From positions 496,001-560,000 of the forward strand of contig JAJOHG010000011.1 of NCBI GenBank assembly GCA_021029095.1: a DNA stretch of 64,000 nt, written 5' to 3'. Position 1 is the first letter of the stretch. The number at the start of each line of letters is the position of its first letter. The notes beneath the pieces were generated by a model. The model worked only from the letters and a program-made list of their open reading frames with translations, did not search any database and was not told where the DNA came from. A program made the position numbers and the translations under genes. Origin of the DNA: Phellopilus nigrolimitatus. Its lineage: Eukaryota > Basidiomycota > Agaricomycetes > Hymenochaetales > Hymenochaetaceae. Below, piece by piece: positions 34,402-44,744 of the stretch.

Positions 34402-35535
34402 ATGTCGGGGAACCCAGCTACTGGATCGAGTTCTGGACTAGCGGGCAGTATGCACGCCCTAGGTACCGATCCAACCGGCAATCAGCCCCAACCACGACCA
34501 CGTTCGCCGTCACCCGAAAGAGACCCCTTCATTGAAGGGCTTCTCAACGCCAAAAAGAAAAAGACCCATGTAGCGAAACCTGACCCCTTTTCGGGAAAGG
34601 ACTACAAGAAGTTCATACGGCAGGTCAAACTGTTCCTTTGGGCGAATAAGAAGGACTTCACCTCCGACGATGAAAAAATTGAGTTCACACTCTCATTCAT
34701 GACGGAGGGACGTGCCAGTAAATGGGCGGAGAACTTTATCGATAAAGCCATCGCCGACGGAACAGATGACTATCCCGATTTTGGCGACTGGGACAGTTTC
34801 CTCGGACAGCTCAAGGATTCATTCCATGATGCCAACGAGGCACAGACGGCTCAGCGTAACCTATCGTCTCTACGTCAGGGCTCGACATCGGCTGAGGAAT
34901 ACTTCCAGAACTTCGACATCCTCCGCCGAATAGCTGGGTACAGCAAGGACCACGACCAGTACCTCATCGAGCTCTTAGAACGACAGCTCAGCGAGTCGAT
35001 TGTCACAAAGATTTATGGCTCGGAAACTCTGCCCACCACTTATGACGGGTGGAAGCGGAAGGCGATTCGCTTTGATAACCTTGAGCGTCGACTAAAAGAA
35101 GTACGCCGCCAACAGACGCCACAGAATCCCCCTGTCGCCAGAAAACCCGAACAGTCAACGACCCCTCGTACCACGCCTAATACCGCTCCCACCTACAAAC
35201 GCGATAGTACAGGGACCGTCTTCACGGGCACAGGGCAGCCGATGAATCTTGATGAAGCAAGGCAAAAGGGGGTTTGCTACAAATGCGGATTGCCAGGCCA
35301 TATCGGCAAGTTTTGTCCAAATCGTCAAAAGACGGAGGTGCGCGCTACAACTTCTGACACGCCACCCAGTGGAGGCACGGGAACGAGCGTGTCCACTGGG
35401 GTAGAGGTGCGTGAATTGAAGAGTTCCGCGGACATAAAGCAATTTGTGTACGCGATGACGCCAGAGCAGAAGAAGGCGTGGGCAGCGGAGTTTAATCTCC
35501 TTAAAGAGTCGGATTTTGCGGGACCCCAGAAGTGA
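34402..35535 (+). CDS. gag: Gypsy Gag
   Basis: 377 aa. The ATG at 34402 gives MSGNPATGSSS. The capsid-like retrotransposon gag domain spans about 50-230 (FSGKDYKKFIRQVKLFLWAN; YFQNFDILRRIAGYSKDHDQ), then a basic/Pro linker, then one CCHC zinc knuckle, CYKCGLPGHIGKFC at about 292-305. It forms the virus-like particle and binds the element RNA. The stop TGA at 35533-35535 overlaps the pol frame, which lies at -1. Confidence 0.95.
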   Translation: MSGNPATGSSSGLAGSMHALGTDPTGNQPQPRPRSPSPERDPFIEGLLNAKKKKTHVAKPDPFSGKDYKKFIRQVKLFLWANKKDFTSDDEKIEFTLSFMTEGRASKWAENFIDKAIADGTDDYPDFGDWDSFLGQLKDSFHDANEAQTAQRNLSSLRQGSTSAEEYFQNFDILRRIAGYSKDHDQYLIELLERQLSESIVTKIYGSETLPTTYDGWKRKAIRFDNLERRLKEVRRQQTPQNPPVARKPEQSTTPRTTPNTAPTYKRDSTGTVFTGTGQPMNLDEARQKGVCYKCGLPGHIGKFCPNRQKTEVRATTSDTPPSGGTGTSVSTGVEVRELKSSADIKQFVYAMTPEQKKAWAAEFNLLKESDFAGPQK

Positions 35536-38500
35536 TTACGGCACTTCCTGGGGGAGGTTCGGTTTCGGTTTCGGACATGGTCACTGTAGATAGTTGTAAA
35601 AATAGTTTTCCTACTTCTCCAAAAAACGAAAAAAGCACACAAAAAATAAAAAACAACGAGAACGCAAAAACAGAAACTGTAGATAGCTCGCCGTCTGTTG
35701 ATACAGCGGATGTTTTCCTTTCTTCTTCAAATAATAGTATTTATGAAACCGAACCCAAAACCGTAAAAAACGAGTCTCCAAAGGCACGAGCCATCCCCTT
35801 TACTGCACCATGGGTGGTAAGGCGCCTAAAGGATGACAAACTCGAAAATGCCCTAACAACGTTGCGAGTGTGGATGCATGAGAAGAGGCAAGAGGAAGCG
35901 AATGAAGAGACTGTACGTCAGATCATTGCGCTAGAAGACGAGGAGGCGGTGAAAGCGGTTAGAGGGCTGAGGGGCCCTAAAAGGTTTATCAGGGGATCCC
36001 GCGGACAGCAGTTGAATGTCGCGGTTTCCCTGCAGGCAACGGACACTGGTTCATGGTTTAATGTCGAAGCCCTACTTGACAGTGGCTGCACCGGCTCATG
36101 TATCGATCGATCCTTCGTACAAAAAAATGGAATTCGGACCCAAAACACACCAATTCCAATCCCAGTCTATAACGCCGATGGTACCCTGAACAAGGGAGGA
36201 TCGATCACAGAGACGGTGGAGATGCGAATGATAATCCGAGATCATGCGGAACGCATCACCTTCGCAGTCACAGATTTGGGGAAGACAGAATTGTTCATAG
36301 GGCACGAGTGGCTAAAACTCCACAACCCGAGCATCGATTGGCAGAAATCAACGATCACATTTGATAGGTGCCCAGATGCATGTGGATATGTAGCCGACCT
36401 CTCGGACATTGATGCCGACCCTGATGATGACCAGGAACCTGAACTAGTTATGGAGGAAGGAGAAAGGCTCTTCGCATTCGACTGGGACCAATACGTCTCC
36501 TCACATGCTCAAAAAATGAGGCGATGGTCAGATTCGACCGAGACACTTGTGGACTCAACCCCAGATTATGTGACCGAGTTCAAAGATGTCTTCGATCAAT
36601 CTGATTTTGATCAGCTACCAGAACGACGCCCGTGGGATCACGCTATAGAACTCACCCCGGGCTTCGCTCCAGTCGATTGCAAGGTCTACCCCCTAAATCA
36701 GGGTGAACAGAAGGCCTTAGATGAATTCCTTGAGGAGAACCTCCGTACAGGCCGGATACGTCCATCAAAGTCACCGATGGCGTCCCCATTCTTCTTCATT
36801 AAAAAGAAAGACGGAAAGCTTCGCCCTGTACAAGATTATCGCAAACTCAATGAGATGACGGTGAAGAATCGATATCCGTTACCCTTAATACAGGAGCTAG
36901 TCGATAAACTGAAACAGGCACGACACTTCACAAAGCTTGATGTCCGTTGGGGGTTTAATAACATCCGGATTAAGGAAGGCGATGAGTGGAAGGCAGCGTT
37001 TAGGACGAATCGTGGTCTCTTTGAGCCGACAGTAATGTTCTTCGGATTAACAAATTCACCGGCTACCTTTCAAGGGTTTATGAACGAAATCCTGAAAGAT
37101 CTGATCGATGACGGACATGTCATAGTGTATCTTGATGATATCTTGATCTTCACAGACAACCTTGATCATCATCGGAAACTGGTCCGTCGCGTCTTAGAGA
37201 TACTCCGAGCGAACAAACTGTACCTCAAACCCGAGAAGTGTAGTTTTGAAAAGACCACAATCGACTATCTAGGGCTCATTGTCGGTGAAGGGAAGCTGAG
37301 GATGGACCCAGCGAAAGTAGCTGCTGTGCGAGATTGGCCGAAGCCCACAAAGAAAAAAGAACTTCAGTCGTTCTTGGGCTTCTGCAATTTCTACCGGGGC
37401 TTCATTCTAGGGTTTAGCGCCCACGCGAAACCACTCACATCATTGACGGGCAACACAGAATGGAAATGGGAAGCAGCACAGGATCTTGCCTTTGAACGTC
37501 TCAAAGAAAGTATCTGCCAAGAACCAGTGCTCGCGCTCCCTGTTGATGATGGACAATTCCGCGTGGAAGCAGACTCTTCGGATTTTGCTAATGGTGCCAT
37601 ACTGTCACAGTACATTGACGGAAAATGGCGACCGATCGCTTCCCGGTCACAATCACTCAGTGAAACCGAACGAAACTACGAGATCTATGACAAAGAGATG
37701 CTCGCGATTATGTCTTCACTTGATGATTGGCGACAATACCTTCTCGGGGCTAAAGAACCATTTGAAATCTGGTCAGATCACCAAAACCTCCAGTATTTCA
37801 GAAAGCCCCAGAAGCTTAACCGGCGACAAGCGCGATGGGTAACAGAATTAGCGGAATATGACTTCGTGCTGCACCACAAGCCTGGCGCCTTGATGACAAA
37901 AGCTGACCTCCTCTCGAGACGAGCAGGACATAAGACGGGGGAGGATGATAACAGCAACGTCACTTTATTAAAACCCGAATTATTTTTGAAAGAAATCTCG
38001 TTCGAGTCACTAGACGAGGACTTCATTCAGAGAATAAAACGGGTGCGCAATAATAAAGACAAGGCGGTAGTAAAAGCACTAGCGGCGGGAGCTAAACTTT
38101 GGGAAGAGTACGGCGATGGTCTAATCACGTGGCAGGAAAGAATCTACGTCCCTAAAGATTCTAAACTGCGTGAGGACATTATCAGGGCGCATCATGACAG
38201 TGCGATAGCAGGACACCCAGGGCGGTACAAAACACATGAATTGATAACCCGCAATTACTGGTGGCCTGGTGTTCAGCGCGATGTTAGGTGCTATGTAGAA
38301 GGATGTGACACATGCCAAAGGACGAAGCCACGACGAACGCGCCCCCATGCTCCACTCCAACCTAATGAAATCCCAAAAGAACCATGGGAAATTGTTACAG
38401 TGGATCTGATTGGCGAGGTTCCTGAGTCAAACGGTCACAATGCCATCTGCGTATTTGTAGATCGGTTCAGCAAACAGATACACGCTGTCCCGACTTCTAT

Positions 38501-39569
38501 CACATTAACAGCAGAAGGCATGGCCAAACTCTATCGCGATAATGTCTTTCGGCTACATGGCATTCCTCGGAAATTCATTCATGACCGCGGCACTCAGTTC
38601 GAAGCGCGCTTTATGAAAGAGTTATACCGGCTACTTGGGATTGAAGGGAATCTGTCGACGGCTTATCACCCCCAGACTGATGGACAAACAGAACGTATAA
38701 ATCAGGAGATCGAACAATATCTCCGGATCTTTATCAACTACCATCAGACAGACTGGGCGGAATGGCTTGCTATGGCAGAATTCGCGTACAATGACAAAGA
38801 ACAAAGTTCTACAGGCTCGTCGCCATTCTTTGTCAATTATGGGAGGCACCCTTTCAAAGGGACTAACCCCAGACGCGAACCCCTGAATGAGTCGGCTGGA
38901 CAATTTGTTGATCGGATGAAGCGGATTAGGGAGGAGACGGCATCGGCACTACAGAAAGCGGCAGAAACCATGAAGCGGTTTTACGATCGAACTAAGGGTG
39001 AATCTATTGAATATGCCCCAGGAAGCAAAGTCCTACTGGAAGCATCCAATATCAAAACAGATCGCCCTATGAAAAAGTTCGACGACAAACGCTACGGCCC
39101 TTTCGAGGTAGAAAAGAAGATTGGGAAATCGGCGTACAAACTTAAGCTTCCAAGGACATGGAAGAAAATACATCCAGTCTTCAACGAAGTATTATTGTCG
39201 CCCTACAAAGACCCGAGATACCCATCACAGCAACAGCCGCCGCCACCCCCCCCTGTTCTCAGTGACGAAGGAGAAGAGTACGAGGTTGAAAAGATTGTAG
39301 ATGCGAAGAAAGTCCGAGGGAAACTCAAATTCCTAGTTCATTGGAAAGGTTACCCGGTGTCTGAGCGTACGTGGCAAGCCACGGAAGACCTGGAAAACTC
39401 CCAAGAACTGATCGAAGAGTTCTACAAGGAAAACCCCGGTGCGCCAAGAGGTATTAGTGCACTTGACTTCGCTTCCATACGCTTTACCACAATCATCGAC
39501 GACAACATCCCCGTCTATATCCCACGTCACCTCCGGCAAAAACCACATCGCCTCACGTCTATCCCTTAG
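35532..39569 (+). CDS. pol: Gypsy Pol: protease, RT, RNase H, integrase, chromodomain
   Basis: One frame, open from about 35505 to 39569. Protease LLDSGCTGSC (about residue 180). RT from about 390, with TKLDVRWGFNNIRIKEGDEW and VIVYLDDILIF (YLDD at about 533). RNase H EADSSDFANGAILS (about 675). Integrase zinc site HHDSAIAGHPGRYKT with CDTCQRTK (885-935), then DDE core residues in VDLIGEVP, HDRGTQFE and QTDGQTERINQEI. Chromodomain at about 1250-1300 (EEYEVEKIVDAKK; FLVHWKGYPVSERTW). No ATG lies at the gag overlap (position 35532 is GTG); the first ATG is at 35578, 43 bases past the gag stop. Expression therefore needs frameshifting or termination-reinitiation. Known: the chromodomain guides integration to marked chromatin. 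Confidence 0.96.
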   Translation: MITALPGGGSVSVSDMVTVDSCKNSFPTSPKNEKSTQKIKNNENAKTETVDSSPSVDTADVFLSSSNNSIYETEPKTVKNESPKARAIPFTAPWVVRRLKDDKLENALTTLRVWMHEKRQEEANEETVRQIIALEDEEAVKAVRGLRGPKRFIRGSRGQQLNVAVSLQATDTGSWFNVEALLDSGCTGSCIDRSFVQKNGIRTQNTPIPIPVYNADGTLNKGGSITETVEMRMIIRDHAERITFAVTDLGKTELFIGHEWLKLHNPSIDWQKSTITFDRCPDACGYVADLSDIDADPDDDQEPELVMEEGERLFAFDWDQYVSSHAQKMRRWSDSTETLVDSTPDYVTEFKDVFDQSDFDQLPERRPWDHAIELTPGFAPVDCKVYPLNQGEQKALDEFLEENLRTGRIRPSKSPMASPFFFIKKKDGKLRPVQDYRKLNEMTVKNRYPLPLIQELVDKLKQARHFTKLDVRWGFNNIRIKEGDEWKAAFRTNRGLFEPTVMFFGLTNSPATFQGFMNEILKDLIDDGHVIVYLDDILIFTDNLDHHRKLVRRVLEILRANKLYLKPEKCSFEKTTIDYLGLIVGEGKLRMDPAKVAAVRDWPKPTKKKELQSFLGFCNFYRGFILGFSAHAKPLTSLTGNTEWKWEAAQDLAFERLKESICQEPVLALPVDDGQFRVEADSSDFANGAILSQYIDGKWRPIASRSQSLSETERNYEIYDKEMLAIMSSLDDWRQYLLGAKEPFEIWSDHQNLQYFRKPQKLNRRQARWVTELAEYDFVLHHKPGALMTKADLLSRRAGHKTGEDDNSNVTLLKPELFLKEISFESLDEDFIQRIKRVRNNKDKAVVKALAAGAKLWEEYGDGLITWQERIYVPKDSKLREDIIRAHHDSAIAGHPGRYKTHELITRNYWWPGVQRDVRCYVEGCDTCQRTKPRRTRPHAPLQPNEIPKEPWEIVTVDLIGEVPESNGHNAICVFVDRFSKQIHAVPTSITLTAEGMAKLYRDNVFRLHGIPRKFIHDRGTQFEARFMKELYRLLGIEGNLSTAYHPQTDGQTERINQEIEQYLRIFINYHQTDWAEWLAMAEFAYNDKEQSSTGSSPFFVNYGRHPFKGTNPRREPLNESAGQFVDRMKRIREETASALQKAAETMKRFYDRTKGESIEYAPGSKVLLEASNIKTDRPMKKFDDKRYGPFEVEKKIGKSAYKLKLPRTWKKIHPVFNEVLLSPYKDPRYPSQQQPPPPPPVLSDEGEEYEVEKIVDAKKVRGKLKFLVHWKGYPVSERTWQATEDLENSQELIEEFYKENPGAPRGISALDFASIRFTTIIDDNIPVYIPRHLRQKPHRLTSIP

Positions 39570-39599
39570 AAAATCCATGTCGAACGAGGACGTTCGCCC

Positions 39600-39610
39600 T
39601 AAGGGGGTAA
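39600..39610 (+). promoter_or_regulatory. Gypsy polypurine tract
   Basis: taagggggtaa abuts the right LTR, where plus-strand synthesis is primed. Confidence 0.75.
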
Positions 39611-39987
39611 TGTCATGAACGATCATTTTCATTTTCTTATTTCCTTACAAATCACGGCCACTTTAGATAATAACGGACAATAGCGGACATTAGATAAGCT
39701 TATGTCATAGGGCTAGACCATGACATCATAGTGACATCACTGACGATGACATCACCTATGACATCATTAACCCCCGCCCGCTCCACTAGAGTAGCCATAT
39801 TAGGTAGTGTACTGCTTGGTCTGTGCGCACTAAGTTTGGGTATATAAGTAGACTAGATATCTGTACTTAGACCCCAGTTTCGACCTAGTCAATACTCCTG
39901 GCTAGTGTGCGTTGCAATACATCTCCCTTACCTCTCTGATTGTTGTGTGACGTGGCATGAACAGTTGGTTCTAGTCAGTCGCTGACA
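39611..39987 (+). repeat. right LTR, 377 bp
   Basis: Same length as the left LTR, with one visible substitution. The CAGGG target duplication follows at 39988-39992, and the LINE RNase H frame then resumes. Confidence 0.96.
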
Positions 39988-42900
39988 CAGGGGCTGCTGT
40001 CTACTGGGGTCCTGGAAGCCCTAAAAACTGGCTTGGCAGGGTTCCTGGGACACAGACAAATAACAGAGCAGAGCTTTATGCCATTCTGAATGCCCTGAGC
40101 TGTGCCCCAGCCCACAAGACACTCCAGATTCACTCTGACTCCCAGTTGGCAATTAACTCTTTACACCACTGGGCACCCAAGCATGCCTCTATGGGATGGG
40201 CCTGTGCAAATGGTGACATTCTGGACAATGCAGCACAACTCATTAAACAGAGGACTGCCCCTTTGCACCTCAGATGGGTCAAAGGGCATGCACAGAACAA
40301 GCACAACATTGCAGTGGATAGAATGGCAAATGAGGGGGCCCACCTCCCTCCACTCACTGCCCCTTTCTACCCTCTAGTGCTGAGCTCCCCTCCCCCTCCT
40401 GCTCTAGGACCCCCTCTCTCCATTCCAAAAGTTCAAAGCAACTTGGAATACACCTCAGAGCCCAAGAGGAAGGAGAGACCCCTAGATGTTCCCTTCAGTG
40501 ACCTTCCCCAAGAGAGCCACAGGGGAAGGGCACTAGCAAGAACACTCCAGCAATCCAACCTATTGCAACTGCTGGAATGTGACTCTGATAGGCAATTCTG
40601 GGCACTCATTAGACAATGGCTGGATGCCAAACCCCCTTCATCCAGAGTCAGTCTGCAGCAACTGGCTGACACCTTTGAGAAGCGCATGAACCCACCTTCC
40701 TGTCTCCCTGAGTCATTTAGCCAGAGCCACTACAATGTAATCACCCAACTTGCACTTCATATCCCAGAAACCACAGTTGACCACTCCCCAGAGGGGTTCT
40801 TCTCTGGTCCTTGGACCATTACTGAAGTCCAGGGTGCTATTAAGCACATAATAAAGCACAACCTGCACTCAGCTAAAGGCAGTGACAAAGTGGATTACAG
40901 TATCATCACTACCATCCCTGGAGATGTTCTTGCTGAGCTCTTCCAAGCTTGCATTGACACACAGGATATTCCTGCTGACTGGTCCCAAGCCATCCTGGCA
41001 GCCATACTAAAGCGAGGCAAACCAGCCCATGATCCAAACAGCTATAGGATCATTGGACTGCAGTCTTGCTTTCTTAAAGTCCTCACCTTGCTCATTGACA
41101 GAAGGCTGAGAGACTGGGCAGAAGCTAGAGGTATTATTCCTGACTCTCAGAATGGGTTCAGACCCAGATACAGGACAAATAACAATGCCTTCATATTGCG
41201 GTGCATCATAGATTCAGCCAAGGCTGCTCATGTCCCTGCATATGTTGCCTTTGTTGACCTCACTAATGCTTTTCCATCCACAAATCACTCTGCTCTATGG
41301 CATAAGCTCTACCAGAAAGGGGCTACTGGCCCCATCCTAGACTGGCTAAGGAAACTCTACAGAATCATTTCCTACTCAGTCAGACTAGATGGACAATACT
41401 CAGGATCCTTCAAGTCCCTCATTGGCATTCTTGCTGGAGATCCTGCCTCCCCTCACCTCTGGAATCTGTTTCTGGCAGACTTTGAGCTACTACCCCATGC
41501 AGATGACTTTGTACTGGATGGCCGGCCCATCTCTCACCTAGAGCAGGCTGATGACATGGTGTTTATATCCAAGTCAGCTGCAGGACTTCAGTACAAGCTC
41601 AACTCCCTCTACCAGTGGTGCTCTGTTAATTTCCTTGTGATCAACCTAGTCAAAACAGTAGGGATGACATTCGCTCTGTCTACCAATGTTTTCCCAACTG
41701 TCACTCTAGGAAACAGCACCCTGAACTGGGTCTCTGAGCATGTCTATGTTGGTGTCACTTTTGTCTCAAATAAGAAAAATGTCTTCTCTCAACATTACAC
41801 ACATAAATCACAAGTGGCAAAAAAGATAGCCAATGTGATTCTAGGGCTGGAAGCGTATGTTGGCTCTGTGCCCCCATATCAGGGTAAATCTCTCTATATG
41901 GCCAGAGTGGATCCACATCTCACTTTTGCATGTGAAGTGACTGTGGATGTGGATCTTCCTCTGCTGCAGATGCTAGAAACTGTACAGAAGACCTTCATAC
42001 GCCGCCTGCTAGGCATCAGCCCCAGATCCACTGTGGCCATCTTGTACACAGAAACTGCAATCATGCCCATCCGCTATCGTCGCCTCATACTGGCTCTGAG
42101 ATATCTCAAATACCTCCTGACTCTGCCTTCCCACCACTATGCTCACCATGCTCTCTTGTCATCCATAGAACTGAGAGAGCATGTCCATGCCTCCTGGTTT
42201 GGTGACTTGCTTATAGGGCTCAGCAGACTGCCAAATTCACATCTGCTGCCTGTCCCATCTAGCCTATCCACCCCCAAGGAGCTTGACGCCCTCATCCAGG
42301 CAGTCTCAAACATTTGTGGAGAGTCCCTCTCAGCCAGTCTCAATGCAAACCCTAAGCTTTACCTTCTACACAACAGAATGGAAGAAGTTGAAGGTAAAAT
42401 GGTTCACCAAGCTCTTGCCTTTAGACACTATCTGTCTGTCAAAATCCATGACCATAGAGTTGCTCTCACTCAGCTACTTCTGTCAGAGCACAGATTTGCA
42501 GTGGAACAACTCAGGAGGACTGGTAGGAACAGGCCACACATACCTAGAGCTAACAGGTTGTGTCGCTTCTGTCAGAACGACATAGAAGACCCTCTTCATG
42601 CTCTACTAGTGTGCACTGGCCATCCCCACCTCCCCCAACTCAGGTCAGATTTCCTGGACAAAGTTAAGGCTGCATGCCCCTCTCTGCACAATATGTTTGG
42701 GTCCCCTGCAGACATCTTTCATAAATTGTACCATGAGAAGAAGATTGTCCAGCTTCTGGCTAAGGTCTCATTTGACATACAAAAAGTCTTTGCAGAGCAA
42801 CCCCTTTTTCATCCCACAGACCAATTGGCTGAATCAGACATTGAAACTGAACCAGACGATACAGACATATGATCAGAAGTTACTTACCCTGTGTTTCTTT

Positions 42901-43050
42901 CCTCAGCATCCAGGAGCAAATTATGTGAGATGGTCAACCGCCGGCTTTCGGAAGCATAATTTACCTGGGTGTGTTAGTTATATACTACATTTGCCTGTAT
43001 TATATAATTGACAAGCCGGTGTTCCTTAATGGGACCGTTCCGGTAATAAA

Positions 43051-43068
43051 CTACCTACCTACCTACCT
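43051..43068. repeat. (CTAC)n tail of the LINE
   Basis: ctacctacctacctacct follows an AATAAA-like stretch (ggtaataaac). Simple-repeat tails like this mark LINE 3' ends. Confidence 0.7.
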
Positions 43069-43642
43069 GCCTATGGCCGCGAGCCGAGAGTCATGGACTC
43101 AGTGATCAGCGTCGCGTGAGCATATATCAGGGCAGGGCCAGAGTGCGAAGCTCTGCCTCCCTCGTTCATTTTTGTCGCACTCAGTATTCGCGGCGGGCAT
43201 CTTGGGAGGGCACGTGATCGATTTGTCAGGGAGAGAGCATCGGGGATAGAAGATGACAGGGCGAACTCGATCTGTACCTCGTAGGCGTGGCTTGCTCACA
43301 TTGCAGAGATTGTGATGGACAAACGTCTACAGTCGACAAGATGCATGTGCCTCACGCGACGCGTACAGGCTTTTGCAGATTGGAATTTCATCGCTCGACG
43401 TGTGGAACGATTTAGGTGCGCAAACTCAAGATAATCAGACCGTGGCCCACGCATCATCTCCATATTTGCTTTTTGTCTTGTGTCGCAATAAAGCTGACAA
43501 CTGTTGCAGTACATTTAAACGAGCTACTTTCAAAGCTCGCTTACGGAAACCCGCCTGCGAACTCGAGCATTTATTAGTAGCCATCAATCGAGACATTTGC
43601 TTCGCCGACAAATAGCGCGCTAACGCAACATCAATTTCAGCA

Positions 43643-44285
43643 ATACCGCCCAAATGTGCATCTGGTGGGCAGTCGAATTCGTTTGAGTTGCAGGGTGGGG
43701 GAGCTGCGCCGGACGCGACGAAGGTGTAGGCATAGACACGCAGCGTGAAGGCGGCTGCAGGTGCGTTTATTCTCTTTCCTTGATAATAGTTTTTCCGCTT
43801 TTCTCTTGCTTCCGCTTTATTGGTTTTATTTCTCTCCATTATCGAATTCTTTTTGAAGCTGACAATAACAATCAGACATCTGTCGGACGTTCCACCATTA
43901 CCTGAAGCAGCAGACGTAATACAACGTGCGCATTGGTGCAAACGCTGCAGGATATACATCCGCTATCCTCGAATATTCCACTGTCGACGTCCTCGAACTC
44001 GCTGGTACGTTATTCAATTCTTGTATCTCGATATACGTCTTATTTAAACATCTTTATTTTTCACATCAATTTCTATCTTGCATCGGATATCGCTAGGCAA
44101 CGCCTCAAAGGACATGCGCGTGGAGCGTATCACATCGCGGCATCTGCAGCTCGCGGTTCGTGGGGTTGAGGAGCTCGGCACCCTCGTGTGCGCGACGACT
44201 GCGGGCGGGGGTGTTTTACCGTTCATCCTACAAGGCGCTCATGTTTAGCGGAAAGGCGAAAAATAAGGTCGAGGGCGGCGCCTGA
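43643..44285 (+). pseudogene. histone H2A.Z pseudogene (copy B)
   Basis: Aligns along all three exons and both introns of the intact gene at 25202. The start codon is ATA instead of ATG. Two CAG codons of the tail are TAG (ggtgtaggcatagac). The last exon has an extra base in ttcatcctacaagg. It keeps introns, so it arose by DNA duplication, not reverse transcription. Confidence 0.93.
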
Positions 44286-44744
44286 GCATGTTGCATCGTT
44301 GGACATCGCATAAAGCTTTGGGGGCACTTGGAAAATAAGATTGCATCTATGGCTGCCGTTTGCACCTCGTTCTCCTGCTTCCGACCGATGTCCTGCGGAT
44401 CTTCATTACTTGCTTATCTTCTCTATTCTGTTAGCTGTTTCTTCAACGAGAATTCACTTGCGGGTCCCACTCTCAGATTATAATGTCATATGTAAACGAG
44501 AAAAAGGAACTGTTGAAACCTCCATGAAAAAAGAGTATGGACAACTGCGGAGGACATTGATCAAATAACGGAATTTCCCATACCACCAAAAACCGAAATG
44601 TCTGAAACATTGCATGAACAACCTAGTAGAGATATACACAACATGAGCCAAGTCACAAAATCATTGGGACCCGTACACTAGACTGTTTTTCAGAACAATT
44701 ACAACCCCTTGGTCATTTACAACTAGTACTGTCCAAACCTACAG

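Larger units (their letters stand above)
33352..39987 (+). mobile_element. Gypsy LTR retrotransposon (chromovirus), 6636 bp
   Basis: Two 377-bp LTRs (TG...CA ends), 5-bp target duplication, primer-binding site, gag, pol with a terminal chromodomain, and a polypurine tract. Domain order protease-RT-RNase H-integrase-chromodomain places it in the Gypsy/Ty3 chromoviruses. All coding frames are open, and reading through the LTRs by eye I find one difference, so insertion was recent and the copy may be active. Confidence 0.97.
32290..42872 (+). pseudogene. LINE ORF2 (endonuclease - RNase H - reverse transcriptase), interrupted by a Gypsy element
   Basis: Part 1 (32290-33351): APE-type endonuclease with NVMSWNLHG, LLFQETHL, LLVGDLNARTG and MPDQSDHAAL, then the first RNase H motif YTDGSCHNNG. 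The 6.6-kb Gypsy cuts the next codons. Part 2 (39993-42872): the rest of RNase H (TQTNNRAELYAI, IHSDSQLAIN, HNIAVDRMANEGAH), then RT with YVAFVDLTNAFPS, GILAGDPASPHLW and a catalytic box QADD in place of the usual YADD, then a CRFCQNDIEDPLHALLVC zinc-binding-like end. Apart from the Gypsy, the frame is open from 32290 to the stop before 42872. Known: copies its own RNA at a nicked target. RNase H normally follows RT in fungal LINEs, so this order is unusual. Confidence 0.88.
30613..43070 (+). mobile_element. LINE (non-LTR retrotransposon) carrying two nested insertions
   Basis: Outer limits come from comparing duplicated units A-B with B-C: unit-A sequence stops near 30612 and unit-B sequence resumes near 43072. 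Without its insertions the element is about 4.95 kb. It codes a Pro/Gln-rich ORF1 and an ORF2 with APE-type endonuclease, RNase H and reverse transcriptase in that order, then a C-terminal zinc-knuckle-like motif, and ends in a (CTAC)n tail. The ORF1 frame has no ATG upstream before it meets a stop near 30622, so the 5' end is probably truncated. Target duplication not identified. Confidence 0.85.

Noticed and set aside
43643..44285. Second functional H2A.Z
   Set aside because: Start codon lost and two in-frame stops in the tail.
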